The notes: generated by a model from the letters alone, not told the origin. 39,908 nucleotides of DNA from Ignavibacteriaceae bacterium (GCA_014860115.1 JACZKK010000155.1:1-39908); one strand, 5' to 3'; counted from the stretch's first letter, positions 25,934 through 36,020 are shown. A program made the numbers and translations.

Positions 25934-26204
25934 CACTATCAAAAAATGCGACCCACTTTTCTGGTTGTGAGTTGTAATAATTAATTGTTTCATCATACTG
26001 TTTGCGAGAAATATCGTGTTTTGTAAAGACTAATTCCTTAACTGAATCCAGAGAAAATGTAACAGCGGTTGTTGTGTCCTGAACAATTAATAAATCAACA
26101 TAAACTTTGATAAATTTTTCCTCAGGAATTGGAGGTCCCTTATCGCAGGCTGAGAGGATAATGAATAACGATATGGCAAAAAATTTATAATTCATTAATT
26201 TCAT
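25884..26204 (-). CDS. DUF4296-type lipoprotein
   Basis: 106 residues. The N-terminus is a lipoprotein signal: hydrophobic stretch FFAISLFIILSAC with the lipobox cysteine at 20, then a charged mature part with FIKVYVDLLIVQDT and DISRKQYDETINYYNSQPEKW, the usual DUF4296 pattern of two helices. The family is common in Bacteroidota and has no known function; the protein should be anchored in a membrane on the periplasmic side. A second ATG three codons later is possible. The gene is convergent with recQ and overlaps its last 50 bp. It lies after the rhomboid gene on the same strand, with a 118-bp gap. Confidence 0.8.
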   Translation of the reverse strand: MKLMNYKFFAISLFIILSACDKGPPIPEEKFIKVYVDLLIVQDTTTAVTFSLDSVKELVFTKHDISRKQYDETINYYNSQPEKWVAFFDSATAYAEGLKKEAEKQP

Positions 26205-26322
26205 TCAGTCAATCAAGCGTTAATTCAACTATCTATGCCTGGTTGATTGATGGTTTTGAGTTTAGGTCACAATAGCGAATGGCTTTTATAATTTTTAATT
26301 TTTACTTTTTTAATTGCTTGCT

Positions 26323-27264
26323 TCAATTCATCTTCTTGCTAGCTTCAAAAAGAATTTTCTTCTCCCGTTCAGATAAGTTTTGATAACCTGACTGACTGAT
26401 CTTATCTAGTATTTCGTCAATTTCTTGCTGGGATATTTCTTCGCCTTCCTTTTTCTGATTGAGATCATAATAATTAGCGTCCTCAATATTCTGACTTCTC
26501 TTTTTGAACTTATCAGAAAGTCCACTAAATGGATTATTGAATGTATTAGTTCTACGGTAGCCGGAAATGTTTAACATTCTTTTAAGCGGAACATCAATGC
26601 TTTTATCAAATAGAATGAATAGGAAACCAGCCAAGGCACCGCCAAGGTGAGCAAGATGAGCAACATTACTTTGTGCGCTGTCAACAAGCATAAATTCTAA
26701 CACAATTAAAAATCCAATAAGATATTTAGCTTTAACCGGAACAAGGAAATATAGGAAGATGTATCTATCAGGGAACATTAATCCGAATGCAATTAAAACT
26801 CCATAAACAGCACCGGAAGCACCAATTGTAGGTGCAAGAGAGGATCCAAGAATAGGAGTTAAAAACAATTGAAACATTCCAGCCACCACGCCACACAGCA
26901 GATAGTAAATGAGGAATTTTTTTGCTCCCCAGTAATTTTCAATCTCCATCCCGAACATCCATAAAGCGAACATATTGAAGAGAATATGAGTGAAACTGCC
27001 ATGCATAAACTGGTAAGTAATCAATTGCCATGGTAAAAAATTCCAAATAATTTGTTCAGAACCTATCCTTCCAGCTACGTACCCCTCCACTGGAATCAAA
27101 CTAAAATATTTCATAATCATATCTGAAAGCTTAAAGCCAGGTCCAACGAGAAAATTTTCACTAACTATCTGTATAAAAAATACTGCAACGTTGATGATTA
27201 GAAGATTTTTAATCACCGGAGGGAATACACTAAATCCGCCAAAAGGTTTGTAAGAATTGTTCAA
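26323..27264 (-). CDS. rhomboid family intramembrane serine protease
   Basis: 313 residues with at least six membrane segments. The rhomboid active site is visible: Ser150 in GASGAVYG, the partner His206 in NVAHLAHLGGALAG, and the HGSFTHILFNMFALW segment with His93 and Asn97. These enzymes cleave transmembrane substrates within the membrane. The C-terminal ~75 residues are charged and cytosolic. The start is read as TTG at 27264; no ATG lies between it and the first membrane segment, so TTG is most likely. It lies 26 bp downstream of pgk in the same direction and may be transcribed with it. The substrate is unknown. Confidence 0.9.
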   Translation of the reverse strand: MNNSYKPFGGFSVFPPVIKNLLIINVAVFFIQIVSENFLVGPGFKLSDMIMKYFSLIPVEGYVAGRIGSEQIIWNFLPWQLITYQFMHGSFTHILFNMFALWMFGMEIENYWGAKKFLIYYLLCGVVAGMFQLFLTPILGSSLAPTIGASGAVYGVLIAFGLMFPDRYIFLYFLVPVKAKYLIGFLIVLEFMLVDSAQSNVAHLAHLGGALAGFLFILFDKSIDVPLKRMLNISGYRRTNTFNNPFSGLSDKFKKRSQNIEDANYYDLNQKKEGEEISQQEIDEILDKISQSGYQNLSEREKKILFEASKKMN

Positions 27265-27290
27265 AAAGTTTCCTTAATTGTTTTCACTAT

Positions 27291-28487
27291 TTACGCATCA
27301 GTTAAAGCCGCAACACCGGAAAGAACTTTTCCTTCAAGGAATTCAAGTGATGCACCACCTCCGGTTGAGACGTGAGAAACTTTTTTCTCAAGTCCGGCAT
27401 CTGCAATTGCTGCTGCTGAATCCCCGCCACCAATTACTGTTATAGCACCGCTTTCAGTAGCTTTGGCAAGAGACTCTGCTACAGCAAATGTTCCTTTAGC
27501 AAAGTTTTCCATTTCAAAAACACCCATCGGGCCGTTCCATACAATCGTCTTCGATTTCATCAATTCATCAGAAAATAACTTAATTGATTTTGGTCCTATA
27601 TCCAATCCCATTTTGTCAGCAGGAATTTTATCGACATCAACGGTAATTGCAGGAGATTCATTTTTGAATTCATCTGCAACAACAACATCAACTGGAAGTA
27701 AGAATTTTAATTTGGATGATTTCACTTTTTCTAAAAGTTCTTTAGCCAAATCAAGCTTTTCTGCTTCAAGCAGAGATTTACCAATTTCTTTTCCTTGAGC
27801 TTTAAAGAAGGTAAAAGCCATCCCTCCACCAACAATTAGTATGTCAACATTATCCATCAGATTATTTATCACATCTATCTTACCGGAGATTTTTGCACCG
27901 CCGAGAACTGCACAGTAAGGTCTTTTTGGATTTGCCAAAGCACTGCCAAGATAATCTAATTCCTTTTGCATCAGGTAACCGGCTGCACAGATTTTAATAT
28001 ATTTTGTTACTCCTTCGGTCGAAGCGTGAGCTCTGTGTGCACTTCCAAATGCATCATTGATGTAAACATCGCCAAGATTTGCTAATTGCTTTGCAAAATC
28101 AGGATCATTCTTTTCTTCTTGTTTGTGGAAGCGAAGATTTTCAAGAAGAACCACATCGCCGGCTTTCATTTCATTTACCAGCTTTTCTGTTTCAGCACCA
28201 ATACAATCAGGAGCTAATTTAACTTCTTTACCAAGTAATTTTTCTAATCTTTCAGCAGCAGGTTTCAAACTGAATTCTAGTTTGCGTTCTCCTTTTGGTC
28301 TTCCAAGATGACTCATCAAAATTGCTTTGCCGCCGGAAGCAATTATCTTCTTAATTGTTGGAAGTGATTCAACAATACGGATATCATTTGTTACATTAAG
28401 GTTCTCATCCAAAGGAACATTGAAGTCCACTCTGACGAGAACTCTTTTATTTTTTAATTCTACTTTATCTATTGAAAGTTTGTTCAT
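27291..28487 (-). CDS. pgk: phosphoglycerate kinase
   Basis: 398 residues, normal length. Signatures: RVLVRVDFNVPLD at the start, SHLGRPKG, LLENLRFHKQEEKNDP, the HRAHASTEGV segment, NGPMGVFE, and the nucleotide-binding GGGDSAAA with the STGGGASLEFLEGK ending. It transfers phosphate from 1,3-bisphosphoglycerate to ADP in the cytosol. It is preceded on the same strand by the GAPDH gene, 173 bp away, with a palindromic repeat between them, so the two successive glycolytic steps are neighbours. Confidence 0.97.
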   Translation of the reverse strand: MNKLSIDKVELKNKRVLVRVDFNVPLDENLNVTNDIRIVESLPTIKKIIASGGKAILMSHLGRPKGERKLEFSLKPAAERLEKLLGKEVKLAPDCIGAETEKLVNEMKAGDVVLLENLRFHKQEEKNDPDFAKQLANLGDVYINDAFGSAHRAHASTEGVTKYIKICAAGYLMQKELDYLGSALANPKRPYCAVLGGAKISGKIDVINNLMDNVDILIVGGGMAFTFFKAQGKEIGKSLLEAEKLDLAKELLEKVKSSKLKFLLPVDVVVADEFKNESPAITVDVDKIPADKMGLDIGPKSIKLFSDELMKSKTIVWNGPMGVFEMENFAKGTFAVAESLAKATESGAITVIGGGDSAAAIADAGLEKKVSHVSTGGGASLEFLEGKVLSGVAALTDA

Positions 28488-28547
28488 TCTAGTATACCGT
28501 TAGTTTGATCAGAATTTATTTTTATCAAATTATTTTTTATTCTTTCC

Positions 28548-28653
28548 GTCATTCCGGCGAATGTAATGAGTCCGGAATCTGAAGAGAAAAATCACAGTCA
28601 GATTCTGGACAAGTTCGCTAGAACTTCGTTCTTTCGAAACTTTCCAGAATGAC
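28548..28653. repeat. nested inverted dispersed repeat between gap and pgk
   Basis: Outer arms GTCATTCCGG (28548-28557) and CCAGAATGAC (28644-28653) pair at 9 of 10 positions. Inner arms TCCGGAATCTG (28571-28581) and CAGATTCTGGA (28599-28609) pair at 10 of 11. A GAACTTCGTTC palindrome lies between them. It has no coding potential and sits inside a glycolytic gene pair. Confidence 0.6.
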
Positions 28654-28660
28654 AAATAAC

Positions 28661-29793
<1,133 letters not shown>

Positions 29794-29871
29794 TTCACAA
29801 TTATGGTAGAAAGTGGTGTATCACAAAATTTATTTAATAAAGAAATCAGAGAGTAACTCATTGTATTTTCA

Positions 29872-29965
29872 ACTTTGTGTCTTAGAGTCTTTGTGGCAAT
29901 TACCTTTTAAGACAATTTTAGCCACAAAGACACAAAGCCTCAAAGAATCACAAAGAAATTCTTTA
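29872..29965. repeat. inverted dispersed repeat (CTTTGTGTC/GACACAAAG type)
   Basis: Left arm 29872-29897 (CTTTGTGTCTTAGAGTC... ending TTTGTGGC) and right arm 29931-29965 (GCCACAAAGACACAAAG...), an inverted pair with an 8-base insertion in the left arm. It is related in composition to 13032-13127. The 377-bp gap 29720-30096 holds this repeat and the promoter elements of gap and ferritin; I see no gene in it. Confidence 0.6.
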
Positions 29966-30044
29966 TTTAGTAAAGATATCTTTAATAATTGTGAACCCTG
30001 CAATTCCCAATTTTGTTTAAGTCAAGAGTTTAATTCACTTTCAT

Positions 30045-30052
30045 TATATTTG
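30045..30052 (+). promoter_or_regulatory. possible -7 element of the ferritin gene
   Basis: TATATTTG followed by CA, 45 nt before the ferritin ATG; the same octamer precedes the GH13 gene at 3473. The -33 element is unclear. Confidence 0.3.
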
Positions 30053-30096
30053 CAGAAAATCATTGCAAAAAAAATAAAAATAGAAAGAGGTTAAAA

Positions 30097-30594
30097 ATGA
30101 TATCTAAAAAAATGCTCGACTCGCTCAATAACCATTTAAACGAGGAAGTATATTCTTCTTATTTGTATTTATCTATGGCTGCTTATTTTGAAGAAAAAAA
30201 TCTTAAAGGATTTGGACAATGGTTCAAAATACAGTCGCAGGAAGAATACATGCACGGAATGAAATTCTACGATTTTATTAATCAGACCGGCGGCAAAGTA
30301 AATTTGAAAGCAATAGCAGCACCGAAAACAAACTGGAAATCAATTATGGAAGTCTTTAAGGATACTCTCGCTCACGAAAAGCACATAACCGAATTAATTA
30401 ACAAGCTTGTCGGACAGGCAATGCAGGAAAAGAATTACGCAACCAATAACTTCCTGCAGTGGTTTGTTACTGAGCAGGTTGAAGAAGAAGCTAATGTTGA
30501 GGAAATTATAAACAAGCTCGAAATGATTGGCGATAATAAAGGTGGATTATATATGTTAGACCGAGAATTAGGTGCAAGAACGACTGCAGGTTGA
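30097..30594 (+). CDS. bacterial non-haem ferritin
   Basis: 165 residues forming one four-helix ferritin bundle. The ferroxidase ligands lie at the standard FtnA positions: Glu17 (HLNEEVYSSY), Glu50 and His53 (QSQEEYMHGMKFYDF). A later EQVEEEANVEEII segment carries the fourth-helix glutamates. It stores iron as a ferric mineral core inside a 24-mer and protects against iron-driven oxidative stress. The ribosome site is AAAGAGG. It is transcribed divergently from gap. No iron-regulator box is recognisable by eye. Confidence 0.95.
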   Translation: MISKKMLDSLNNHLNEEVYSSYLYLSMAAYFEEKNLKGFGQWFKIQSQEEYMHGMKFYDFINQTGGKVNLKAIAAPKTNWKSIMEVFKDTLAHEKHITELINKLVGQAMQEKNYATNNFLQWFVTEQVEEEANVEEIINKLEMIGDNKGGLYMLDRELGARTTAG

Positions 30595-30706
30595 AAGAGT
30601 TATTGAACAGATATAGATGAAATTTTGGCATGCTTAGTTTCTAATTTTGTAGGTCTGGTGTTTTTTAGTTAAACAAATAAACATAGTCAAACATTATGTT
30701 TTTGAA

Positions 30707-31564
30707 ATGTCGACTATAAAGGAAAATATAAAGGATGTATTTCAATTTATAATCATTTCATTTTTTATAATTCTATTCAGTCCATTTCTTTTATTTTTTT
30801 TAGTTTTAAGTCTTATTAGTAAGGAAAAACCAATTTCTACGAATATTCCAAATTTAGCTTTCGATGTACCTTATAAAAATTCCTATCTACCAGATTCAGT
30901 GACAAGATATGTACGCCAAATACTTTCGGAAGAATATGAAACATTAAGATCTGCATTTGGATTATTCAGCGCTAAAAAAGTATCTGCAGAGGGTAGCGTT
31001 GAAGTACTACATATGAAAGCAGAAACAGTTTATTACCTAAACCCATGCGGTCCTAGTTGTTGCCCACCTCAACTACTTTTTCAAATTAATAAACAGGATT
31101 ACTTATATGTCGCAGGTTTGAAATATAGCCATGGTTTGGATCTATTCGCAGACGAGGAGGAAAACTTAAAGCCTCTTTTTCAAAATCTTGTTGTCATTCG
31201 TTCTGTAAAAAGTCATATACCACTTCAAATACTCGGAACGGGAGAACTATTATTAGTAAAAGAAATTATGATATCTGATCCAAATGAACCACTTGTATTC
31301 ACCTCAAGCCTAAAGGAACTTAGTTGCACCTTCTTGAGAAGTAATGAATTACCTGAAACATTGACAGATAAATTCACCTCGGCATCAGAACCGTGTTTTA
31401 GTTCCAAAACAAGCGAACTTTCATGGGCTAAGAACCAGGAATTCATTAATATAGTAATTTGTAGTTATTGTGGGACAGAACTTCAACTCACTGACGTCGA
31501 AATAAAAAAGCAAACATACGATTGTCCTGTTTGTTGCAAACAAATAGTGGTTCAGAATAACTAA
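30707..31564 (+). CDS. unrecognised membrane-anchored protein with C-terminal zinc ribbon
   Basis: 285 residues that I do not recognise. Visible parts are one strongly hydrophobic segment (about 13-37, FQFIIISFFIILFSPFLLFF), a central globular part with a cysteine/proline knot NPCGPSCCPP around residue 112-121, and a C-terminal zinc-ribbon-like CSYC-x17-CPVC. The N-terminus has no cleavable-signal look, so it is probably a membrane-anchored cytosolic protein. It follows ferritin with a 112-bp gap but no clear operon link. Its stop codon overlaps by 4 bp the stop of nuoF on the other strand. Start is ATG with no good ribosome site. It is a coherent open frame, so very likely real. Confidence 0.65.
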   Translation: MSTIKENIKDVFQFIIISFFIILFSPFLLFFLVLSLISKEKPISTNIPNLAFDVPYKNSYLPDSVTRYVRQILSEEYETLRSAFGLFSAKKVSAEGSVEVLHMKAETVYYLNPCGPSCCPPQLLFQINKQDYLYVAGLKYSHGLDLFADEEENLKPLFQNLVVIRSVKSHIPLQILGTGELLLVKEIMISDPNEPLVFTSSLKELSCTFLRSNELPETLTDKFTSASEPCFSSKTSELSWAKNQEFINIVICSYCGTELQLTDVEIKKQTYDCPVCCKQIVVQNN

Positions 31565-32883
31565 TTCTTCACATCCGCTAGCGGGAAAGCGGTTTCTCTC
31601 ATCGAGTGTACTTTGTTTGCAACAGGCAGGCTAATTTCTTTACTTACTCTTTGTTCAAAATAATCACGGAATCTTTCAACCATAAACTTAACAGGCCAGG
31701 CAGCGGCTTCACCAAGTGCGCAGATTGTGTTACCCTCAATCTGGTTTGCAACTGTGATAAGTAAATCAAGATCGCTTGTAGAACCTTTACCAGCAATTAT
31801 TCTTTTAAGGATTTTTTCCAGCCAGCCTGTTCCTTCGCGGCAGGGAGTGCATTGTCCGCAGCTTTCGTGGTGATAGAAGTGAGCAATTCTTGCTAAAACT
31901 TTTACGAGGTCTGTGTCTTCATCCATAACAATTACACCGCCAGTGCCAATTGCAGAGCCAACTTCCTTCAAAGACTCAGCATCCATTCTTACGCCTTCGA
32001 GCTTATCACCTCTTATCGGAGGCATAGAAGTTCCGCCGGGAATAACACATAAAACTTTTTTATTGTTTGGAACACCACCGGCATAATTGTAAATAATATC
32101 TGTTAGAAGAGTTCCGGTGGGAAGTTCATAAACTCCTGGTTTGTTAATGTGTCCGCTTACTCCAAATAACAAAGTTCCGGGATGTTTTGGATGACCAATT
32201 TTTGAAAACCATTCCCATCCTTTTTCAATTATCTTTGGAACGTTTGCAATCGTTTCAACATTATTGATTGTAGTCGGACAACCCCACAAACCATTCTGTG
32301 CCGGGAAAGGAGGTTTTACTCTTGGGTATCCCCTCTTCCCTTCCAAAGAATTCATCAAGGATGATTCTTCACCGCAGATGTAAGCACCAGCACCTTTGTG
32401 AATGTAAACATCACAGGAGAAGTTCGTGCCGAAAGTTTCTTTCATCTTCTCGCCGAGGTAACCTTTTGCATAAGCATCATCAATTGCTTTCTGTAATAAC
32501 TTTACCCATTTGTGGTATTCACCTCTTATATAAACGTAAGCAGTCTTTGCACCGATTGCATAACAAGTAATTATCGTTCCCTCAATCATCTGGTGAGGAT
32601 TGAATTCAAATATTTGCCTGTCCTTGAAAGAACCCGGTTCACTTTCATCACCATTGATGCATAGATATTTTGGTTTGTCTGTGGTCTTCGGCATGAAGCT
32701 CCACTTCAGTCCACATAAAAACGCAGCACCGCCTCTACCTCGTAAACCAGATTTTTTTACCTGGTCAATTATTTCATCAGAAGTTTGTTTGAATGCTTTC
32801 TTTGCAGCATTGTATCCGCCGTTGGAAACATAAACATCAATTAAGTGAAGATCTTTTATATCGGGAAGGAGAATTTTTTCCAT
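31561..32883 (-). CDS. nuoF: NADH-quinone oxidoreductase subunit F
   Basis: 440 residues. FMN/NADH-binding glycine stretch GLRGRGGAAFLCGLKW near residue 47, GAGAYICGEESSLMNSLEG, and the N3 4Fe-4S ligands Cys342, Cys345, Cys348 (SCGQCTPCREG) and Cys388 (GNTICALG). This is the NADH-oxidising subunit of complex I, on the cytosolic tip. It is last in a nuoA-to-F run; its ATG overlaps the nuoE stop by one base (TGATG). No nuoG follows: the next gene is convergent on the other strand, so the rest of complex I must be elsewhere. Confidence 0.96.
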   Translation of the reverse strand: MEKILLPDIKDLHLIDVYVSNGGYNAAKKAFKQTSDEIIDQVKKSGLRGRGGAAFLCGLKWSFMPKTTDKPKYLCINGDESEPGSFKDRQIFEFNPHQMIEGTIITCYAIGAKTAYVYIRGEYHKWVKLLQKAIDDAYAKGYLGEKMKETFGTNFSCDVYIHKGAGAYICGEESSLMNSLEGKRGYPRVKPPFPAQNGLWGCPTTINNVETIANVPKIIEKGWEWFSKIGHPKHPGTLLFGVSGHINKPGVYELPTGTLLTDIIYNYAGGVPNNKKVLCVIPGGTSMPPIRGDKLEGVRMDAESLKEVGSAIGTGGVIVMDEDTDLVKVLARIAHFYHHESCGQCTPCREGTGWLEKILKRIIAGKGSTSDLDLLITVANQIEGNTICALGEAAAWPVKFMVERFRDYFEQRVSKEISLPVANKVHSMRETAFPLADVKN

Positions 32884-33365
32884 CAGTTACTTCCCTTCAA
32901 TGATTGGAGTAGTTCTTCGACTTTTTCTTTTGTAAGATTTTCATAATAATCTTCATTCACAGCTATCATTGGAGCCGTGCCGCAGCTTCCCATACATTCA
33001 ACTTCCTCCAGAGAAAATTTTTGATCGGCAGTCACACCCATATGATCTAATCCAAACTTATCTTTAACCTGGTTCCAGATTTCATACCCACCACGAAGCA
33101 TACACGAGACATTAGTGCATACCTGAATGTGAAATTTCCCCATTTGTTTCTGATGATACATTGTGTAGAAAGTTACAACGCCGAGTACTTCTTCAGCAGT
33201 TATTCCCAAAACATCAGCAATTGCCTTCATCACTTCGAAAGAAATATAACCGTTTTGTTCTTGAGCAATATAAAGTGCAGCCATAACAGCAGGCTTGCGA
33301 ACGGGATATTTTTTGGTTTCCTGTTCTATTCTTTCAAGATTAGCTTGTGTGAATTTGAATTCCAT
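32883..33365 (-). CDS. nuoE: NADH-quinone oxidoreductase subunit E
   Basis: 160 residues, thioredoxin-like 2Fe-2S protein. The cluster ligands are Cys83 and Cys88 (CTNVSC) with Cys124 and Cys128 (CMGSC), the classical Cx4C...Cx3C pattern. The N-terminal helix bundle includes YIAQEQNGYIS and GVVTFYTMY. Together with NuoF it forms the NADH dehydrogenase tip of complex I and carries cluster N1a. It is tightly packed between nuoD (1-bp gap) and nuoF (1-bp overlap), so translational coupling is likely. Confidence 0.95.
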   Translation of the reverse strand: MEFKFTQANLERIEQETKKYPVRKPAVMAALYIAQEQNGYISFEVMKAIADVLGITAEEVLGVVTFYTMYHQKQMGKFHIQVCTNVSCMLRGGYEIWNQVKDKFGLDHMGVTADQKFSLEEVECMGSCGTAPMIAVNEDYYENLTKEKVEELLQSLKGSN

Positions 33366-33366
33366 C

Positions 33367-34617
33367 CTATTTATCCGCTTCTCCCATTATAGGATCAATG
33401 CTACCGATGATTGCAACCACATCTGAAATTAAATGCCCGATAACCAATTTAGGTAATGATTGAATATTATTAAATGAAGGTGAGCGGATTTTACACTTCC
33501 AGGGATGGCCTTCTCCTTTACTGACGAAGTAAAATCCAAGTTCTCCTTTAGATCCTTCAATTGCATGATATATTTCTCCAACGGGTGGATTTATTCCAAA
33601 GTTGACAATCATGAAATCGTGAATTAATTCTTCCATTTTTGTATAAACTTCATCTTTTTGTGGAAGAACTTGCTTCGGCATATCTGCGTGCACCGGACCC
33701 TGCGGCATTTTTTCCAAAACTTGTCTTACAATTTTTGCACTTTCTCTGCATTCATCGAGTCTTAGAAAATATCTAGCAAGGCAATCACCTTCAGTATAAG
33801 TTGGGATCTTAAAATCCATTTCATTATAACAGAGATATGGTGCATTTCTTCTTAAATCAAACTCAACTCCACAAGCACGAAGGTTTGGTCCACAAAAACC
33901 GAGGTCAATTGCATCTTCTTTTGAAATTACACCTACTCCATCAACACGCTCAATAAAAATTCTGTTTGTATTAAGAAGCTGTTCAACTTCAGCCAAGTAT
34001 GGTTCAAACTGGTCAATAAACCACTTAGCTTTAGCGAGAGCTTCAGGCTGCGCATCATTTGCAACACCTCCGATACGGGTGTAGCTATTAGTAAACCTTG
34101 CACCGCAAAGTATATCCCATATATCTAGAATCTTTTCACGTTCACGTAGTGTCCATAAGAAAACTGTCAAGGCTCCAACATCCATAGCAAAAGCACCGAC
34201 AGCAACAAGGTGTGAGGCAATACGAGCAAGTTCAGCAATCATCATTCGAATATATTGTGCTCTTTTGGGCGCTTCAATTCCGGCAAGCTTTTCAACTGCA
34301 AGAACCCATGCAACATTGTTTGCCATTGGAGAAATATAATCAAGCCTGTCTGTGTGAGGAATAAATTCATAATAGCTCATGTTCTCAGCCATTTTTTCGT
34401 AGCCGCGATGAAGATATCCTAGTTCAGGGACACAACCAATAATTCTTTCGCCATCTAATCTTAATAAAAGCCTTAGCACACCATGAGTAGCAGGATGCTG
34501 AGGACCCATATTCAGGATCATTTCATTTTCAAGAGCATCTTCAATTGTATAGTCGTTCCTTGAAGCAAGAAGCGCTTGTAATATTTTCGGATCTGTTTCT
34601 TTTTCGAGTTGTTCCAT
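33367..34617 (-). CDS. nuoD: NADH-quinone oxidoreductase subunit D
   Basis: 416 residues of the 49-kDa subunit family, derived from the hydrogenase large subunit. Hallmarks: MGPQHPATHGVLRLLLRLDG near the N-terminus, GYLHRGYEK, HTDRLDYISPMANN, RIASHLVAVGAFAMDVGA, and the C-terminal DVVAIIGSIDPIMGEAD. It forms the quinone-binding cavity together with NuoB. It is a separate gene, not fused to nuoC as in E. coli, and follows nuoC by 7 bp. Confidence 0.97.
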   Translation of the reverse strand: MEQLEKETDPKILQALLASRNDYTIEDALENEMILNMGPQHPATHGVLRLLLRLDGERIIGCVPELGYLHRGYEKMAENMSYYEFIPHTDRLDYISPMANNVAWVLAVEKLAGIEAPKRAQYIRMMIAELARIASHLVAVGAFAMDVGALTVFLWTLREREKILDIWDILCGARFTNSYTRIGGVANDAQPEALAKAKWFIDQFEPYLAEVEQLLNTNRIFIERVDGVGVISKEDAIDLGFCGPNLRACGVEFDLRRNAPYLCYNEMDFKIPTYTEGDCLARYFLRLDECRESAKIVRQVLEKMPQGPVHADMPKQVLPQKDEVYTKMEELIHDFMIVNFGINPPVGEIYHAIEGSKGELGFYFVSKGEGHPWKCKIRSPSFNNIQSLPKLVIGHLISDVVAIIGSIDPIMGEADK

Positions 34618-34624
34618 AAAAACT

Positions 34625-35113
34625 TTATTTTTTAGGTAAAGGAAGTGAGCCCGGAATCCCCATCAAAGGAAAATCTTTTCTTAATGGGTAATACTCAAAC
34701 TCTTCCGGCATATACATTCTCCTGAGATCGGGATGATTGTTGAATTTAATTCCATACATATCATACGTTTCTCTTTCCTGCCAGTTTGCTGCACGCCAGA
34801 CCGATGAAACTGAATCAACCTTGCAATCTGCCTCATCAACATCAGCTTTTAATCTCAGTCGGAAATTATGCTTCATCGAAAAAATATTATATACCATTGT
34901 GAATCTGTTTTTTCTTGTTGCCCAGTCAATCGCAGTAATATCAGTACAGGATTTGAACTCGAGTTCGGGATCTGATTTTAGAAACGCACAAATCTCAACC
35001 ACAAATTTTTTATCAAATTTAAAAGTAAGTTCATCTTTGTAATCCGTAATTTCGAATTCGACAGCAGGAAACTTCTCTTTTAGTTTTTGAGGAATAAGAG
35101 TTTTGAGATCCAT
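34625..35113 (-). CDS. nuoC: NADH-quinone oxidoreductase subunit C
   Basis: 162 residues, 30-kDa subunit family. The C-terminal signature is WQERETYDMYGIKFNNHPDL followed by RRMYMPEEFEYYPLRKDFP. It is a structural subunit of the connecting part of complex I and carries no cofactor. It lies 5 bp after nuoB and 7 bp before nuoD, in the standard order. Confidence 0.95.
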   Translation of the reverse strand: MDLKTLIPQKLKEKFPAVEFEITDYKDELTFKFDKKFVVEICAFLKSDPELEFKSCTDITAIDWATRKNRFTMVYNIFSMKHNFRLRLKADVDEADCKVDSVSSVWRAANWQERETYDMYGIKFNNHPDLRRMYMPEEFEYYPLRKDFPLMGIPGSLPLPKK

Positions 35114-35118
35114 AAAAG

Positions 35119-35661
35119 TTAGTTTTTCTGAATAACGTTTAGTTCAGGAAGTTTAACACCTTCTTCTTTGAGAGGTACGTTGTGAAATTGTGATGCCTTG
35201 GTTTTTCCAATCTTCTCCTGAATTTTCATCAAAGCGTGAAGAAGATTATCAGGACGAGGGGGACAGCCGGCAAGATAAATATCAACCGGTAAAAACTGAT
35301 CTATTCCCTGCACAACAGAGTATGATCGATACATTCCACCAGTGGAGGTACACGCACCCATCGCAATTACCCATTTTGGATCAGGCATCTGGTCATAAAT
35401 TTTTCTAACCACAGGAGCCATTTTGTAAGTCACAGTTCCAGCAACAATCATCAGGTCGCATTGACGAGGAGTGAATCGCATTACTTCTGAACCAAATCTT
35501 GCAATATCATATTTAGGATCACCGACAGCCATCATTTCAATAGCACAGCAGGAAATTCCCATCGGCATTGGCCAAACAGAACTTTTCCTTGCCCAGGCAA
35601 TAATTGCATTAACCTGCGTGGTTATAAATCCTGTATCCTTTAAATAAGCTTCTAATCCCAT
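35119..35661 (-). CDS. nuoB: NADH-quinone oxidoreductase subunit B
   Basis: 180 residues. All four ligands of the N2 4Fe-4S cluster are visible: Cys38 and Cys39 ([10 protein letters not shown]), Cys104 ([10 protein letters not shown]) and Cys133 (LAGCPPRPD). It passes electrons to quinone at the NuoD interface. Its ATG lies 10 bp inside the end of nuoA. The final ~15 residues are a short variable tail. Confidence 0.97.
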   Translation of the reverse strand: MGLEAYLKDTGFITTQVNAIIAWARKSSVWPMPMGISCCAIEMMAVGDPKYDIARFGSEVMRFTPRQCDLMIVAGTVTYKMAPVVRKIYDQMPDPKWVIAMGACTSTGGMYRSYSVVQGIDQFLPVDIYLAGCPPRPDNLLHALMKIQEKIGKTKASQFHNVPLKEEGVKLPELNVIQKN

Positions 35662-36020
35662 TTGAATCCACCTTTTTTATATGCGTATAAATATCCTAGC
35701 TCAAGCACTATTAAAAATATTAACATAGAAAGGAACACAGAAATTCCAAACTCCCCGAATAATTTTCTAAACTGGACAGCCCAGGGGTAAATAAAAATCA
35801 CTTCAAGGTCAAAAATGATGAAGAACATTGCTACCAGGTAGTATTTAATCGAAATCCTCTGCCTGGTAGTTCCAACCGGCTGCATCCCGCTTTCATAAGT
35901 TGATGTCTTTGCACGGTTTGGTCTTTGCGGACCGATAATAGTTGAGGTAAGCACCAATACACTTCCAAATATCAATGCAACTGCTAAAACGATAAGTACG
36001 GGAATATATTCTTCGATCAT
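35652..36020 (-). CDS. nuoA: NADH-quinone oxidoreductase subunit A
   Basis: 122 residues with three membrane helices (about 6-27, 63-85, 90-112). The conserved loop after helix 1 contains [13 protein letters not shown], including the key glutamate/cysteine-switch region (here SGMQP rather than a Cys-bearing form), and the [15 protein letters not shown] segment is typical. It is a small membrane subunit near the quinone site. It is first in the nuoA-F run; the 142 bp upstream show no confident promoter. Confidence 0.94.
   Translation of the reverse strand: MIEEYIPVLIVLAVALIFGSVLVLTSTIIGPQRPNRAKTSTYESGMQPVGTTRQRISIKYYLVAMFFIIFDLEVIFIYPWAVQFRKLFGEFGISVFLSMLIFLIVLELGYLYAYKKGGFKWD

Noticed and set aside
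29813-30094. + strand open frame of 93 codons before ferritin
   Set aside because: Made of the CTTTGTGTC inverted repeat and the promoter region; no protein features.
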